Assembly: GCA_001873515.1 (NCBI GenBank)
Contig: MNZH01000068.1
Span: 1 to 5,636, forward strand
Length of the DNA: 5,636 nucleotides
Origin: Parcubacteria group bacterium CG2_30_45_37
GTDB lineage: Bacteria; Patescibacteriota; Patescibacteriia; Patescibacteriales; GWC2-42-12
Direction of reading: 5' to 3'
The translations under genes were made by a program, and so were the position numbers. Below are positions 1 to 4,977 of the stretch, piece after piece. A model generated the notes under the pieces. That model was not told where the DNA came from. It did no database searches and saw only the letters and a program-made list of their open reading frames with translations. Position 1 is the first letter of the stretch. Each line of letters begins with the position of its first letter.

Positions 1-271
1 TCTGCTTAAAAATATGGCCCGTTCATAATTTGAGGCCGCTTTCATAATTCAGAGATCCTTATCGCATTAGCACTATTTGAGCCTACTTTTGATAGAGCTC
101 GTATAGGTAACTGATTGCAAATCGTTACGATAGGAAACTTTAGTGTCCTACCGCTGTTTGACTGATGCGCTGATATGATATCAATGTAATGAACCACTGA
201 AACATCCGCTAATATCTAAACACTTGATTTAATTTATAGGTATTTATAATTTTATCATAAATAAGCTGATT
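1..271. other. Intergenic region, no gene seen
   Basis: All six frames are broken by early stops, and I recognise no RNA gene here. Two small patterns are visible. The 9-mer TTCATAATT occurs at 22-30 and 41-49, each copy preceded by GGCC, giving an imperfect 19-base direct repeat. TGATAT and ATATCA form a 13-base palindrome at 171-183. Either could be a protein-binding site, but nothing ties them to a gene. The stretch may be the downstream flank of a gene lying outside the window. Confidence 0.6.
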
Positions 272-445
272 TTGTCATTGCGGCCTCCCCGTCTCGCGTC
301 GGCGAGCCGAGGCGGACGAGCCGGAATCCAGGAGTAAGCGGCACAAACATTTTATTTTAACGCAATCTCGGCAGACTGAAATTTCTACGGGCTTAACCTG
401 GATTCCCGCTTTCCCGCCAGAGGCGGGCAAGCGCGGGAATGACAA
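272..445. repeat. Foldback repeat with TGTCATT tips (type A)
   Basis: This is a 174-base imperfect inverted repeat. The outer tips are TTGTCATT (272-279) and AATGACAA (438-445). The inner pair is GGAATCCAGG (323-332) and CCTGGATTCC (397-406). Each arm carries its own GC-rich hairpin. The left arm pairs GCCTC (283-287) with GAGGC (309-313) and CTCGC (293-297) with GCGAG (302-306). The right arm pairs CCCGCC (413-418) with GGCGGG (422-427), enclosed by CCCGC/GCGGG. A plainer AT-rich spacer separates the arms. It has no coding potential and looks like a dispersed REP- or MITE-like element, which is an inference from shape because copy number cannot be seen here. Confidence 0.75.
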
Positions 446-455
446 CTTTATAATA

Positions 456-484
456 TTGACTAGACAGGTATTTTAGATTATAAT
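456..484 (+). promoter_or_regulatory. Sigma-70-type promoter for tRNA-Glu
   Basis: A TTGACT -35 box (456-461) lies exactly 17 bases before a perfect TATAAT -10 box (479-484). Transcription should start near base 491, about 30 bases before tRNA-Glu. It is one of the two clearest promoters in the window and probably drives the tRNA-Glu gene, and possibly the Leu and Gly tRNAs behind it. It sits immediately downstream of the foldback repeat. Confidence 0.8.
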
Positions 485-521
485 TTTTTTAGTCCGTTAT
501 AGGGCTATTTATTTTACATTT

Positions 522-596
522 GCCGCTATCGTCTAGTGGTTAGGACACCAGGTTTTCATCCTGGTAACCGGGGTTCGATTCCCCGTAGCGGTACCA
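522..596 (+). tRNA. tRNA-Glu (UUC anticodon)
   Basis: The gene folds as a full cloverleaf. The acceptor stem pairs GCCGCTA with TAGCGGT, the anticodon stem is CCAGG/CCTGG, and the T-arm is CGGGG-TTCGATT-CCCCG. The anticodon TTC is at 555-557. The discriminator base is A593 and the 3' CCA (594-596) is encoded in the DNA. The first acceptor pair is a G·U wobble (G522·T592). The RNA reads glutamate codons GAA and GAG, and charged tRNA-Glu may also feed Gln-tRNA formation or tetrapyrrole synthesis in bacteria that have those routes. Confidence 0.96.
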
Positions 597-617
597 GAAT
601 TAAACTTTCAGATTTTT

Positions 618-819
618 GGCCAACGAGATTGGCCGCGCGAAGCGCGGAAAGGTATGGAAACACTGGCTCGCCGCGCACAGCGCGACTCGCCAAGCGGAGG
701 TTCGAGCCAAAGATTTCTTTGGCGGCAACCTTCTTAGGCAGTCCTTTTTGCCCGCCCGAGCATTCAGTTTCGGTTTTGCCGAGTTTCGCTCGGCAATCAG
801 TCGGGATTTTGTTCAAAAT
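618..819. repeat. Chain of hairpins between two tRNA genes
   Basis: At least six perfect or near-perfect hairpins follow one another. They are GGCCAA/TTGGCC (618-634), CCGCGC/GCGCGG (633-647), TGGCTCG/CGAGCCA (664-709, enclosing CGCGC-ACA-GCGCG), GCCAAAG/CTTTGGC (706-723), TTGCCGAG/CTCGGCAA (776-796) and ATTTTG/CAAAAT (806-819). Frames open here on both strands, but they run on into the flanking tRNA genes and resemble no family I know, so I read them as by-products of the GC-rich palindromes. It is probably a dispersed palindromic repeat. A structured RNA co-transcribed with the tRNAs is the alternative. Confidence 0.6.
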
Positions 820-855
820 GAGTTCTAACTTTTTCCAACAAACACCACAGTATGA

Positions 856-939
856 GGTCCAGTGGCGGAACTGGTATACGCGCGACACTTAAAATGTCGT
901 GCCCGTAAGGGCGTGTGGGTTCGATTCCCACCTGGACCA
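856..939 (+). tRNA. tRNA-Leu (UAA anticodon)
   Basis: This is a class II tRNA of 84 bases. The acceptor stem pairs GGTCCAG (856-862) with CTGGACC (932-938), and the anticodon stem is CGACA/TGTCG with TAA at 890-892. The long variable arm closes as GCCC-GTAA-GGGC, and the T-arm is GTGGG-TTCGATT-CCCAC. The discriminator is A939, as leucyl-tRNA synthetase expects. The next bases are CGA, so the 3' CCA is not encoded and must be added by a nucleotidyltransferase. The RNA reads UUA and, by wobble, UUG codons. No separate promoter is evident, so it may be co-transcribed with tRNA-Glu. Confidence 0.96.
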
Positions 940-952
940 CGAAGATATTTTA

Positions 953-1007
953 GATTTGAGATTTTTGATTTAAGATTTGAAATCGAAAATAAGAAATCGT
1001 AAATAAC
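953..1007. repeat. Heptamer tandem array (7-base period)
   Basis: Eight consecutive 7-base units fill almost the whole gap between tRNA-Leu and tRNA-Gly. Four begin with GATTT (starts at 953, 960, 967 and 974). Here the last unit shares its final base with the next block, whose four units begin with AAAT (starts at 980, 987, 994 and 1001), the first and third being AAATCG. GATTT and AAATC are reverse complements, so the two halves can also fold together. The units diverge at positions 6-7. The array is AT-rich and non-coding. Confidence 0.65.
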
Positions 1008-1010
1008 CCC

Positions 1011-1085
1011 GCGGGTATCGTATAATGGTTATTATGTATCCTTGCCAAGGATAAGAAACGGGTCCGATTCCCGTTACCCGCTCCA
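1011..1085 (+). tRNA. tRNA-Gly (GCC anticodon)
   Basis: The acceptor stem pairs GCGGGTA (1011-1017) with TACCCGC (1075-1081). The anticodon stem is TATCC/GGATA with GCC at 1044-1046. The discriminator is T1082, usual for bacterial glycine tRNA, and the 3' CCA (1083-1085) is encoded. The RNA reads GGC and GGU codons. It is the last member of the Glu-Leu-Gly group, and no clear intrinsic terminator follows before the next promoter at 1117. Confidence 0.96.
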
Positions 1086-1116
1086 GTAATTTTCTCCATA
1101 AAATTTAATTTTACTG

Positions 1117-1145
1117 TTGACTTTTTCGCCATTTTAGTATATAAA
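1117..1145 (+). promoter_or_regulatory. Promoter of the infC operon and its decayed leader gene
   Basis: A TTGACT -35 box (1117-1122) is followed after 17 bases by TATAAA (1140-1145). A perfect TATAAT also occurs at 1148-1153, but 25 bases from the -35 box. Transcription should begin near 1152, about 18 bases before the ATG of the phosphatase remnant and roughly 295 bases before infC. As no other clear promoter precedes infC, this one probably serves infC, rpmI, rplT and secG. Confidence 0.7.
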
Positions 1146-1169
1146 TATATAATACTTAAGCATTCGGCG

Positions 1170-1479
1170 ATGAAAATTATTTTATGCAGACATGGCGAAA
1201 GTTTGAATAATGTCAAAAAAGATTTAGCGCGGACTCAATGATAATTCCAGACTAACTTTTAAAGGCGAGAAACAGGCGAAGAAACTGGCTTTGCTTTTGA
1301 AAAAGTATAAAGTTGAGAAGATATTTTTTTCGCCTAAGCACCGGTGCGCGGCTACGGCCGAGATAATTTGTAAAAATTTACGCCGGCCCGGCCAGGCCAT
1401 GGAAAAACGCTTGTTCAAAGGCCTAAATAAAATTTTAAATAAAATAAATGCGCCGAGTTTACCGCAGGCCCAAGCCTGA
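1170..1479 (+). pseudogene. Decayed histidine phosphatase (phosphoglycerate-mutase-like)
   Basis: The ATG at 1170 opens MKIILCRHGES, the N-terminal strand and catalytic RHG signature (His8) of the histidine phosphatase superfamily. The frame stops at TGA 1239 after 23 codons. The frame entered at 1237 continues the same fold with NDNSRLTFKGEKQAKKLA and then IFFSPKHRCAATAEII, matching the family's LT..G..QA and SP..R...TAE.I blocks. A single-base insertion (or two-base loss) near 1236 explains the break. The second frame ends at 1479 after about 80 more codons, whereas the family is usually near 200 residues, so the C-terminal half with the second catalytic His is missing. Its end overlaps the start of infC by 32 bases. 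The original substrate cannot be told. Confidence 0.82.
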
Positions 1480-2008
1480 CTATGAAGAAAAACGATTCAA
1501 AGCCAACCAGCAAATCCGCGTGCCGGAAGTTTTTTTAATTGACGAAAATTGTCAGTCGGTCGGCGTGGTGCCGATCGGCAAAGCTTTGGCCCTGGCCCAG
1601 GCAGCCGGCTTGGACGTGATTGAAGTCAACCCCAAGGCGGCGCCGCCGGTGGTAAAAATCATGGATTACGGGCAATTTAAATATAAAAAGGAAAAAGAGG
1701 CGCAAAAGCAGAAAGTCAAACAGAAAAAAGTGGAAATCAAGGGCTTAAGGCTGTCAGTCAGGATTAGCCAGCATGATTTTAACATCCGGGTGGAGCAGGC
1801 CAGGAAATTCTTGGAAAGAGGCAATAAGCTAAGGCTGGAACTGATATTGAAAGGCCGGGAGCGCCAGCACCCGGAAAAAGCCGAGGAGTTAATGAAAAAA
1901 TTCTATTATTTACTTAAAGAAACGCCTGGTTTTAGCGTAGAATTGGAGCAGGCCTTGACAAAACAGGGCGGAAGGTTTAATATAATAGTGGTCAATAAGC
2001 AAACCTAA
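1448..2008 (+). CDS. infC: Translation initiation factor IF-3
   Basis: IF3 binds the 30S subunit, keeps it apart from the 50S subunit and proofreads start-codon and initiator-tRNA pairing. The 186-residue length is normal for the family. The N-terminal domain covers about residues 17-80, with IRVPEVFLID and the hallmark PPVVKIMDYGQFKY (66-79). A Lys-rich linker helix follows (80-98). The C-terminal domain (about 99-183) carries ISQHDF, FLERGNKLRL and KGRERQHPE. The start is firm: the codon directly before ATG 1448 is an in-frame TAA. It therefore uses ATG, not the rare AUU start of enterobacterial infC that permits self-repression. No Shine-Dalgarno sequence is visible, and the start overlaps the tail of the decayed phosphatase frame. 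It leads the classical infC-rpmI-rplT operon. Confidence 0.97.
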   Translation: MRRVYRRPKPDYEEKRFKANQQIRVPEVFLIDENCQSVGVVPIGKALALAQAAGLDVIEVNPKAAPPVVKIMDYGQFKYKKEKEAQKQKVKQKKVEIKGLRLSVRISQHDFNIRVEQARKFLERGNKLRLELILKGRERQHPEKAEELMKKFYYLLKETPGFSVELEQALTKQGGRFNIIVVNKQT

Positions 2009-2012
2009 GAAT

Positions 2013-2045
2013 ACAAAAAACCAGGTATTTTAGCCTGTTTTTTGT
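2013..2045 (+). terminator. Weak terminator or attenuator between infC and rpmI
   Basis: ACAAAAAA (2013-2020) and CAGG (2022-2025) pair with CCTG (2034-2037) and TTTTTTGT (2038-2045), leaving C2021 bulged and an 8-base loop. The run of six T directly after the GC core is what an intrinsic terminator needs, but a four-pair core is weak. I infer partial termination, so that IF3 mRNA could exceed the ribosomal protein mRNA, or a processing and stability hairpin. It lies just before the rpmI ribosome binding site. Confidence 0.5.
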
Positions 2046-2058
2046 TTAAGGACGCAAT

Positions 2059-2256
2059 ATGCCAAAGATAAAAACCCATCAAGCTACCGCTAAAAGATTT
2101 AAAATAACTAAAAATAATAAAATAATAAAAAGAAAAGCCGGCCAGGACCATTTTAATTCGCGCGAATCAGGCGTGGTAACGCGCGGCAAGCGCCGGGATA
2201 TTGGCATCGCCGAAACTGAACATAAAATCATCAGGCAGTTAATGCCGTACAAATAA
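2059..2256 (+). CDS. rpmI: 50S ribosomal protein L35 (bL35)
   Basis: bL35 is a small basic protein of the large ribosomal subunit that binds 23S rRNA. The product has 65 residues, the usual size. It opens with MPKIKTHQATAKRFK, the family signature, has a Lys/Arg-rich middle (KIIKRKAGQDHF) and ends LMPYK, close to the canonical LLPY. An AAGGA ribosome binding site (2048-2052) lies 6 bases before the ATG, one of the few clear Shine-Dalgarno sites in the window. rplT follows after 2 bases, so the two are surely translated from one message. Confidence 0.97.
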   Translation: MPKIKTHQATAKRFKITKNNKIIKRKAGQDHFNSRESGVVTRGKRRDIGIAETEHKIIRQLMPYK

Positions 2257-2258
2257 AT

Positions 2259-2636
2259 ATGCCAAGAGTAAAACGAGCCAAAGTTCATCTTAAAAAAAGG
2301 CGCAACCTATTAAAACGCGCCAAAGGCTATAAATGGGGCAGGAAAAACTTGATTCGTTTAGCCGCGACCGCGGTAGTTAAGGCCGGCGTCCGGTCTTATA
2401 TTGACCGCCGCCTGAAAAAGCGCGACCGGCGGGCTTTATGGCAGATTAACATCAGCGCCTTCGCTAAAGAGCGGGGCTTGTCTTATTCCAAATTCACCCA
2501 TCTTTTAAAAATAAATAAGATTGAACTGGATCGGAAAATTTTGGCCGATTTGGCGGCTAATCACCAGGCCGTTTTGGCTAAAATTTTGGAGCAAATTTAC
2601 CCCGTTAAATCCCTACGGGACGCTAAGCGTATTTAA
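2259..2636 (+). CDS. rplT: 50S ribosomal protein L20 (bL20)
   Basis: bL20 is an early assembly protein that binds 23S rRNA. In several bacteria it also represses its own operon by binding the mRNA. The product has 125 residues against a usual 115-120. The basic N-terminal extension (1-30, with RAKGYKWGRKN) and the globular C-terminal domain (about 60-112, with GLSYSKF and IELDRKILADLA) are typical. The last 12 codons (Y114-I125) and the stop lie within a perfect palindrome, giving an atypical tail, SLRDAKRI. The ATG is 2 bases after the rpmI stop and has no Shine-Dalgarno site of its own, suggesting translational coupling. Confidence 0.97.
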   Translation: MPRVKRAKVHLKKRRNLLKRAKGYKWGRKNLIRLAATAVVKAGVRSYIDRRLKKRDRRALWQINISAFAKERGLSYSKFTHLLKINKIELDRKILADLAANHQAVLAKILEQIYPVKSLRDAKRI

Positions 2637-2642
2637 CGGGGT
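2599..2642. repeat. Palindromic element in the 3' end of rplT
   Basis: A perfect 12-bp stem pairs 2599-2610 (ACCCCGTTAAAT) with 2631-2642 (ATTTAACGGGGT). The 20 bases between hold two more perfect hairpins, CCC-TAC-GGG (2611-2619) and ACGC-TAA-GCGT (2620-2630), so the whole can fold as a three-way junction. The rplT stop codon lies inside the right arm. The next T run starts about 11 bases after the stem, too far for an ordinary intrinsic terminator. It could be an inserted palindromic repeat that extended L20, or an mRNA structure at the rplT-secG border. Confidence 0.75.
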
Positions 2643-2660
2643 GAAAAATAAGTTTTTTCC

Positions 2661-2888
2661 ATGAGCATTAAAAACTTACAAATTATTCAGATCGCCGTCG
2701 CGGTTTTATTGATGTCGTCCATCCTGCTGCAGAATCGCGGCGTGGGCTTGTCCGGTATTTTCGGCGGCAGCGGCAATATCTATCGCGCCAAGCGCGGTTT
2801 GGAAAAAAAATTATTCGTGGCTACCATAGCTTTAAGCGTTATCTTTTTTTTGGTCTCGTTAGCCGTGGTGTTAATCTATCAAGGCTAA
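2661..2888 (+). CDS. secG: Protein translocase subunit SecG
   Basis: SecG is the small accessory subunit of the SecYEG channel and aids SecA-driven protein export. The product has 75 residues with two hydrophobic segments (about 5-23 and 51-72). Between them is the family's conserved loop: LLQNRGVGLSGIFGGSG (22-38) followed by a basic stretch, YRAKRGLEKK. The gene lies 24 bases after rplT with no Shine-Dalgarno site close to the ATG, and is probably co-transcribed with the ribosomal genes. The following gene encodes a membrane-anchored exported protein, a likely Sec client. Confidence 0.94.
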   Translation: MSIKNLQIIQIAVAVLLMSSILLQNRGVGLSGIFGGSGNIYRAKRGLEKKLFVATIALSVIFFLVSLAVVLIYQG

Positions 2889-2891
2889 TTC

Positions 2892-2897
2892 AAGGAG
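2892..2897 (+). promoter_or_regulatory. Ribosome binding site of the solute-binding protein gene
   Basis: AAGGAG is the strongest Shine-Dalgarno match in the window and starts 4 bases after the secG stop. The first ordinary in-frame start, GTG 2913, begins 15 bases after it, longer than the usual 5-10. An in-frame TAA at 2898-2900 rules out anything earlier. Only ATA codons (2901 and 2904) lie at better spacing, so GTG 2913 remains the best call. Confidence 0.6.
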
Positions 2898-2912
2898 TAA
2901 ATAATAAATAGT

Positions 2913-4853
2913 GTGAATCCGTTTAAAAAAATAGTCCAATTATTCGGTCGGCTCAAAGAGCCTTTCTTTGGTTTTTTGGAATCGGTAAAAACGGCTAAAG
3001 CCGGCTTTAGAAACGGCTTGGAACAAACCGAATTGGATAAAAAATTGGTTTTTTCCTTGGCTAAATCAAGGTGGCCGAACTGGCGGCAGCTTAAGTATCT
3101 TAAAAAATATTTAAGCCGCGGCGAACGGCTGGCGGTCGGCAGCTGTTTGTTGGTAATTCTTTTAAGTTCCTTATTTTTAGGCTTCAGATTTTATAAAACT
3201 CATTTGCAGATTATCCCGGTGGCCGGCGGCGATTATGTTGAAGGCGTGGTCGGCGCGGTAAAATACATCAACCCGCTATATTCATCGGTTTCTGATTTGG
3301 ACAACGATATCGTCAGGTTGGTTTATTCAGCTTTATTCAAGCGCGACGCCGCTGCCAAGCTGGTAAATGATTTGGCCAGCGGTTACGAAGTCGGCCCGGA
3401 TGGAAAAGCTTATGTCATTAAGATTAAAACTAACGCGGTTTGGCATAGCGGCGGCGCCGTCACCGCCGATGACGTGGTTTTTACTTTTCAGGCCATAAAG
3501 AACATTGATTACAAGTCGCCGCTTTACGCCAGTTTTACCGGCGTGGAAATTGAAAAGGTTGACGAGCAGACGGTTAAATTCGTTTTAGCCGAACCGTACG
3601 CGGCGTTTTTAGACCTCTTAACCTTTGGCATTTTGCCGGCGGAGCTTTGGTCGCAGATTGAGCCAACCGCGGCCAGCCTGGCGGAATTAAATTTGAAGCC
3701 GGTCGGCTCCGGAGAATATAAATTTAAATCATTGGTGAAAGATAAGGCCGGCAATCTCCGGGCCTATAATTTAACCCGCAACAATAATTACTACGGCCAG
3801 CCGCCCTACATCAATACTGTCAGTTTTAAACTCTTCGGCAGCGCCCAGGAAGCGATCGCCGCCCTGAATAATAATTTAATCAAGGGAATTGGTTATCTGC
3901 CGGCGGGAAACAAAAATCAGCTGGTGGCGCAGGATTCTTTAAATCTTTACAATCTGACTTTGCCTAAAATTTCCGCGGTGTTTTTCAACGCCAAAGCTAA
4001 TTCGGCTTTAGGCGATAAAAAAGTGCGCCAAGCCCTGGCCTATGCCATTGATAAAAATAAGGTCATCGACGAAGTTTTAGCCGGCAACGGCCGAGCGATT
4101 GACGGGCCAATCTTGCCCGAGAGTTTCGCCTACAACGCCGCTGTCAAAAAGTATAACTATGACGTTGTCACCTCGACCAGCTTGCTTATGTCGGCCGGCT
4201 GGAAAATCGTTGAACTGAAAGAGGAGGATATCGCCAAGGCCAAAGAGGATTTAACCGCTAAAGACCAGGCGGTGAAAACCCAGGCTGAAGCCAATCTAGC
4301 GGCCGGGCCAGGCAAGTGGCTCATGAAAAACAACAATTATCTAACCATTGAACTGACCACGGTTGATAACCCCGAATACAGCCAGGCCGCGCAACTTATT
4401 GCCGCCGGCTGGCAGGCGATCAACGTCAAAACCAAGATTAACTTAGTTCCGGCCAACCAAATCCAGTCCGAGGTCATCAGGCCGAGAAATTTCAGCGCTT
4501 TGTTTTATTCGGAGATTGCCGGCGCCGACCCGGATCCTTACGCTTTTTGGCATTCTTCGCAAATCGGCCAGGCCGGCTTAAATATCGCCGATTATGCCAA
4601 CAAAGAGGCGGATAAATTATTAGAGGAGGGCCGCTTGACCAACGACCTTAAGCTTCGCTTAGAGAAGTATAAGAAATTTCAGGAGCTGATCGTTGAAGAT
4701 GAACCGGCTATTTTTCTTTACAGTCCCAACTATACTTACGTCCAATCAAAGGAGATTAAGGGCTTTGGCGTAACCAGTATCATTTTGCCAAAGGATCGTT
4801 TCGCCGATGTTAACCAGTGGCACATCAACACCGGGAAAAAAATCGTTTGGTAA
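2913..4853 (+). CDS. Membrane-anchored peptide ABC-transporter solute-binding protein (family 5)
   Basis: This is the extracellular binding subunit expected to capture oligopeptides, or a related solute, for an ABC importer. Residues 1-72 are a basic cytoplasmic-type segment with WRQLKYLKKYLSRGER (57-72). A single membrane helix follows (about 73-92). There is no signal-peptidase site or lipobox Cys, so the protein should stay anchored N-in with its binding domain outside. The SBP_bac_5 domain spans about 105-635: NPLYSS (120-125), the signature VWHSGGAVTADDVVFTF (176-192), VRQALAYAIDKNKV (371-384) and ADPDPYAFWHSS (538-549). A Lys/Glu/Ala-rich insert (about 434-465) looks helical. The start is GTG; see the ribosome binding site at 2892. 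No permease or ATPase gene lies in the window, and the ligand cannot be deduced. Confidence 0.9.
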   Translation: MNPFKKIVQLFGRLKEPFFGFLESVKTAKAGFRNGLEQTELDKKLVFSLAKSRWPNWRQLKYLKKYLSRGERLAVGSCLLVILLSSLFLGFRFYKTHLQIIPVAGGDYVEGVVGAVKYINPLYSSVSDLDNDIVRLVYSALFKRDAAAKLVNDLASGYEVGPDGKAYVIKIKTNAVWHSGGAVTADDVVFTFQAIKNIDYKSPLYASFTGVEIEKVDEQTVKFVLAEPYAAFLDLLTFGILPAELWSQIEPTAASLAELNLKPVGSGEYKFKSLVKDKAGNLRAYNLTRNNNYYGQPPYINTVSFKLFGSAQEAIAALNNNLIKGIGYLPAGNKNQLVAQDSLNLYNLTLPKISAVFFNAKANSALGDKKVRQALAYAIDKNKVIDEVLAGNGRAIDGPILPESFAYNAAVKKYNYDVVTSTSLLMSAGWKIVELKEEDIAKAKEDLTAKDQAVKTQAEANLAAGPGKWLMKNNNYLTIELTTVDNPEYSQAAQLIAAGWQAINVKTKINLVPANQIQSEVIRPRNFSALFYSEIAGADPDPYAFWHSSQIGQAGLNIADYANKEADKLLEEGRLTNDLKLRLEKYKKFQELIVEDEPAIFLYSPNYTYVQSKEIKGFGVTSIILPKDRFADVNQWHINTGKKIVW

Positions 4854-4872
4854 AAAAAGACTGTCCGAAAAC

Positions 4873-4972
4873 TGTCATTTCGACGAGCGCATGCGAGGAG
4901 AAATCGCTTAAAGGTGAAAATGGCTAATATAAGGGATTTCTCCCCCGACGTAAAGTCGGGGTCGAAATGACA
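4873..4972. repeat. Foldback repeat with TGTCATT tips (type B)
   Basis: This is a 100-base inverted repeat. The outer tips are TGTCATTTCGAC (4873-4884) and GTCGAAATGACA (4961-4972), a perfect 12-bp match. The inner pair GGAGAAATC (4897-4905) and GATTTCTCC (4935-4943) is also perfect. The right arm carries CCCCGAC-GTAAA-GTCGGGG (4943-4961) and the left arm the palindrome CGCATGCG (4888-4895). It starts 19 bases after the solute-binding protein stop and ends 5 bases before tRNA-Leu. It has no coding potential. Its design parallels the type A element at 272-445, with different internal sequence. Confidence 0.78.
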
Positions 4973-4977
4973 AAATT

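Noticed and set aside
158..184. Promoter at TTGACT (158-163)
   Set aside because: The nearest -10-like hexamers lie only 10 or 15 bases away and are poor matches, and no gene follows closely.
556..888. 110-residue open frame on the minus strand (and a plus-strand frame at 536-892)
   Set aside because: Both run into tRNA-Glu and tRNA-Leu and take their middle part from the hairpin chain. They match no family I recognise.
953..1007. CRISPR-like array
   Set aside because: The units are 7 bases long with no spacers, and no cas gene is present.
950..1216. 88-residue open frame on the minus strand
   Set aside because: It is antisense to all of tRNA-Gly, to the promoter and to the RHG-bearing start of the phosphatase remnant, and its end is the heptamer array.
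1236..1244. TGA readthrough, recoding or programmed frameshift in the phosphatase frame
   Set aside because: TGA is followed at once by an in-frame TAA, so recoding would not help. There is no slippery heptamer, and the C-terminal half of the enzyme is missing even after a shift.
1224..1418. 64-residue open frame on the minus strand
   Set aside because: It is the shadow of the phosphatase remnant, whose plus-strand translation shows family motifs.
2079..2288. 69-residue open frame on the minus strand
   Set aside because: It is antisense to rpmI, which is certain from its sequence.
2599..2658. rplT palindrome plus T run as an intrinsic terminator
   Set aside because: The T run begins about 11 bases after the stem, and secG follows with no visible promoter.
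3524..3754. 76-residue open frame on the minus strand
   Set aside because: It lies inside the solute-binding protein gene and has no features of its own.
1448..4853. UGA-as-glycine genetic code, found in some Patescibacteria
   Set aside because: No in-frame TGA occurs in any of the five complete genes, and conserved glycines use GGN codons.
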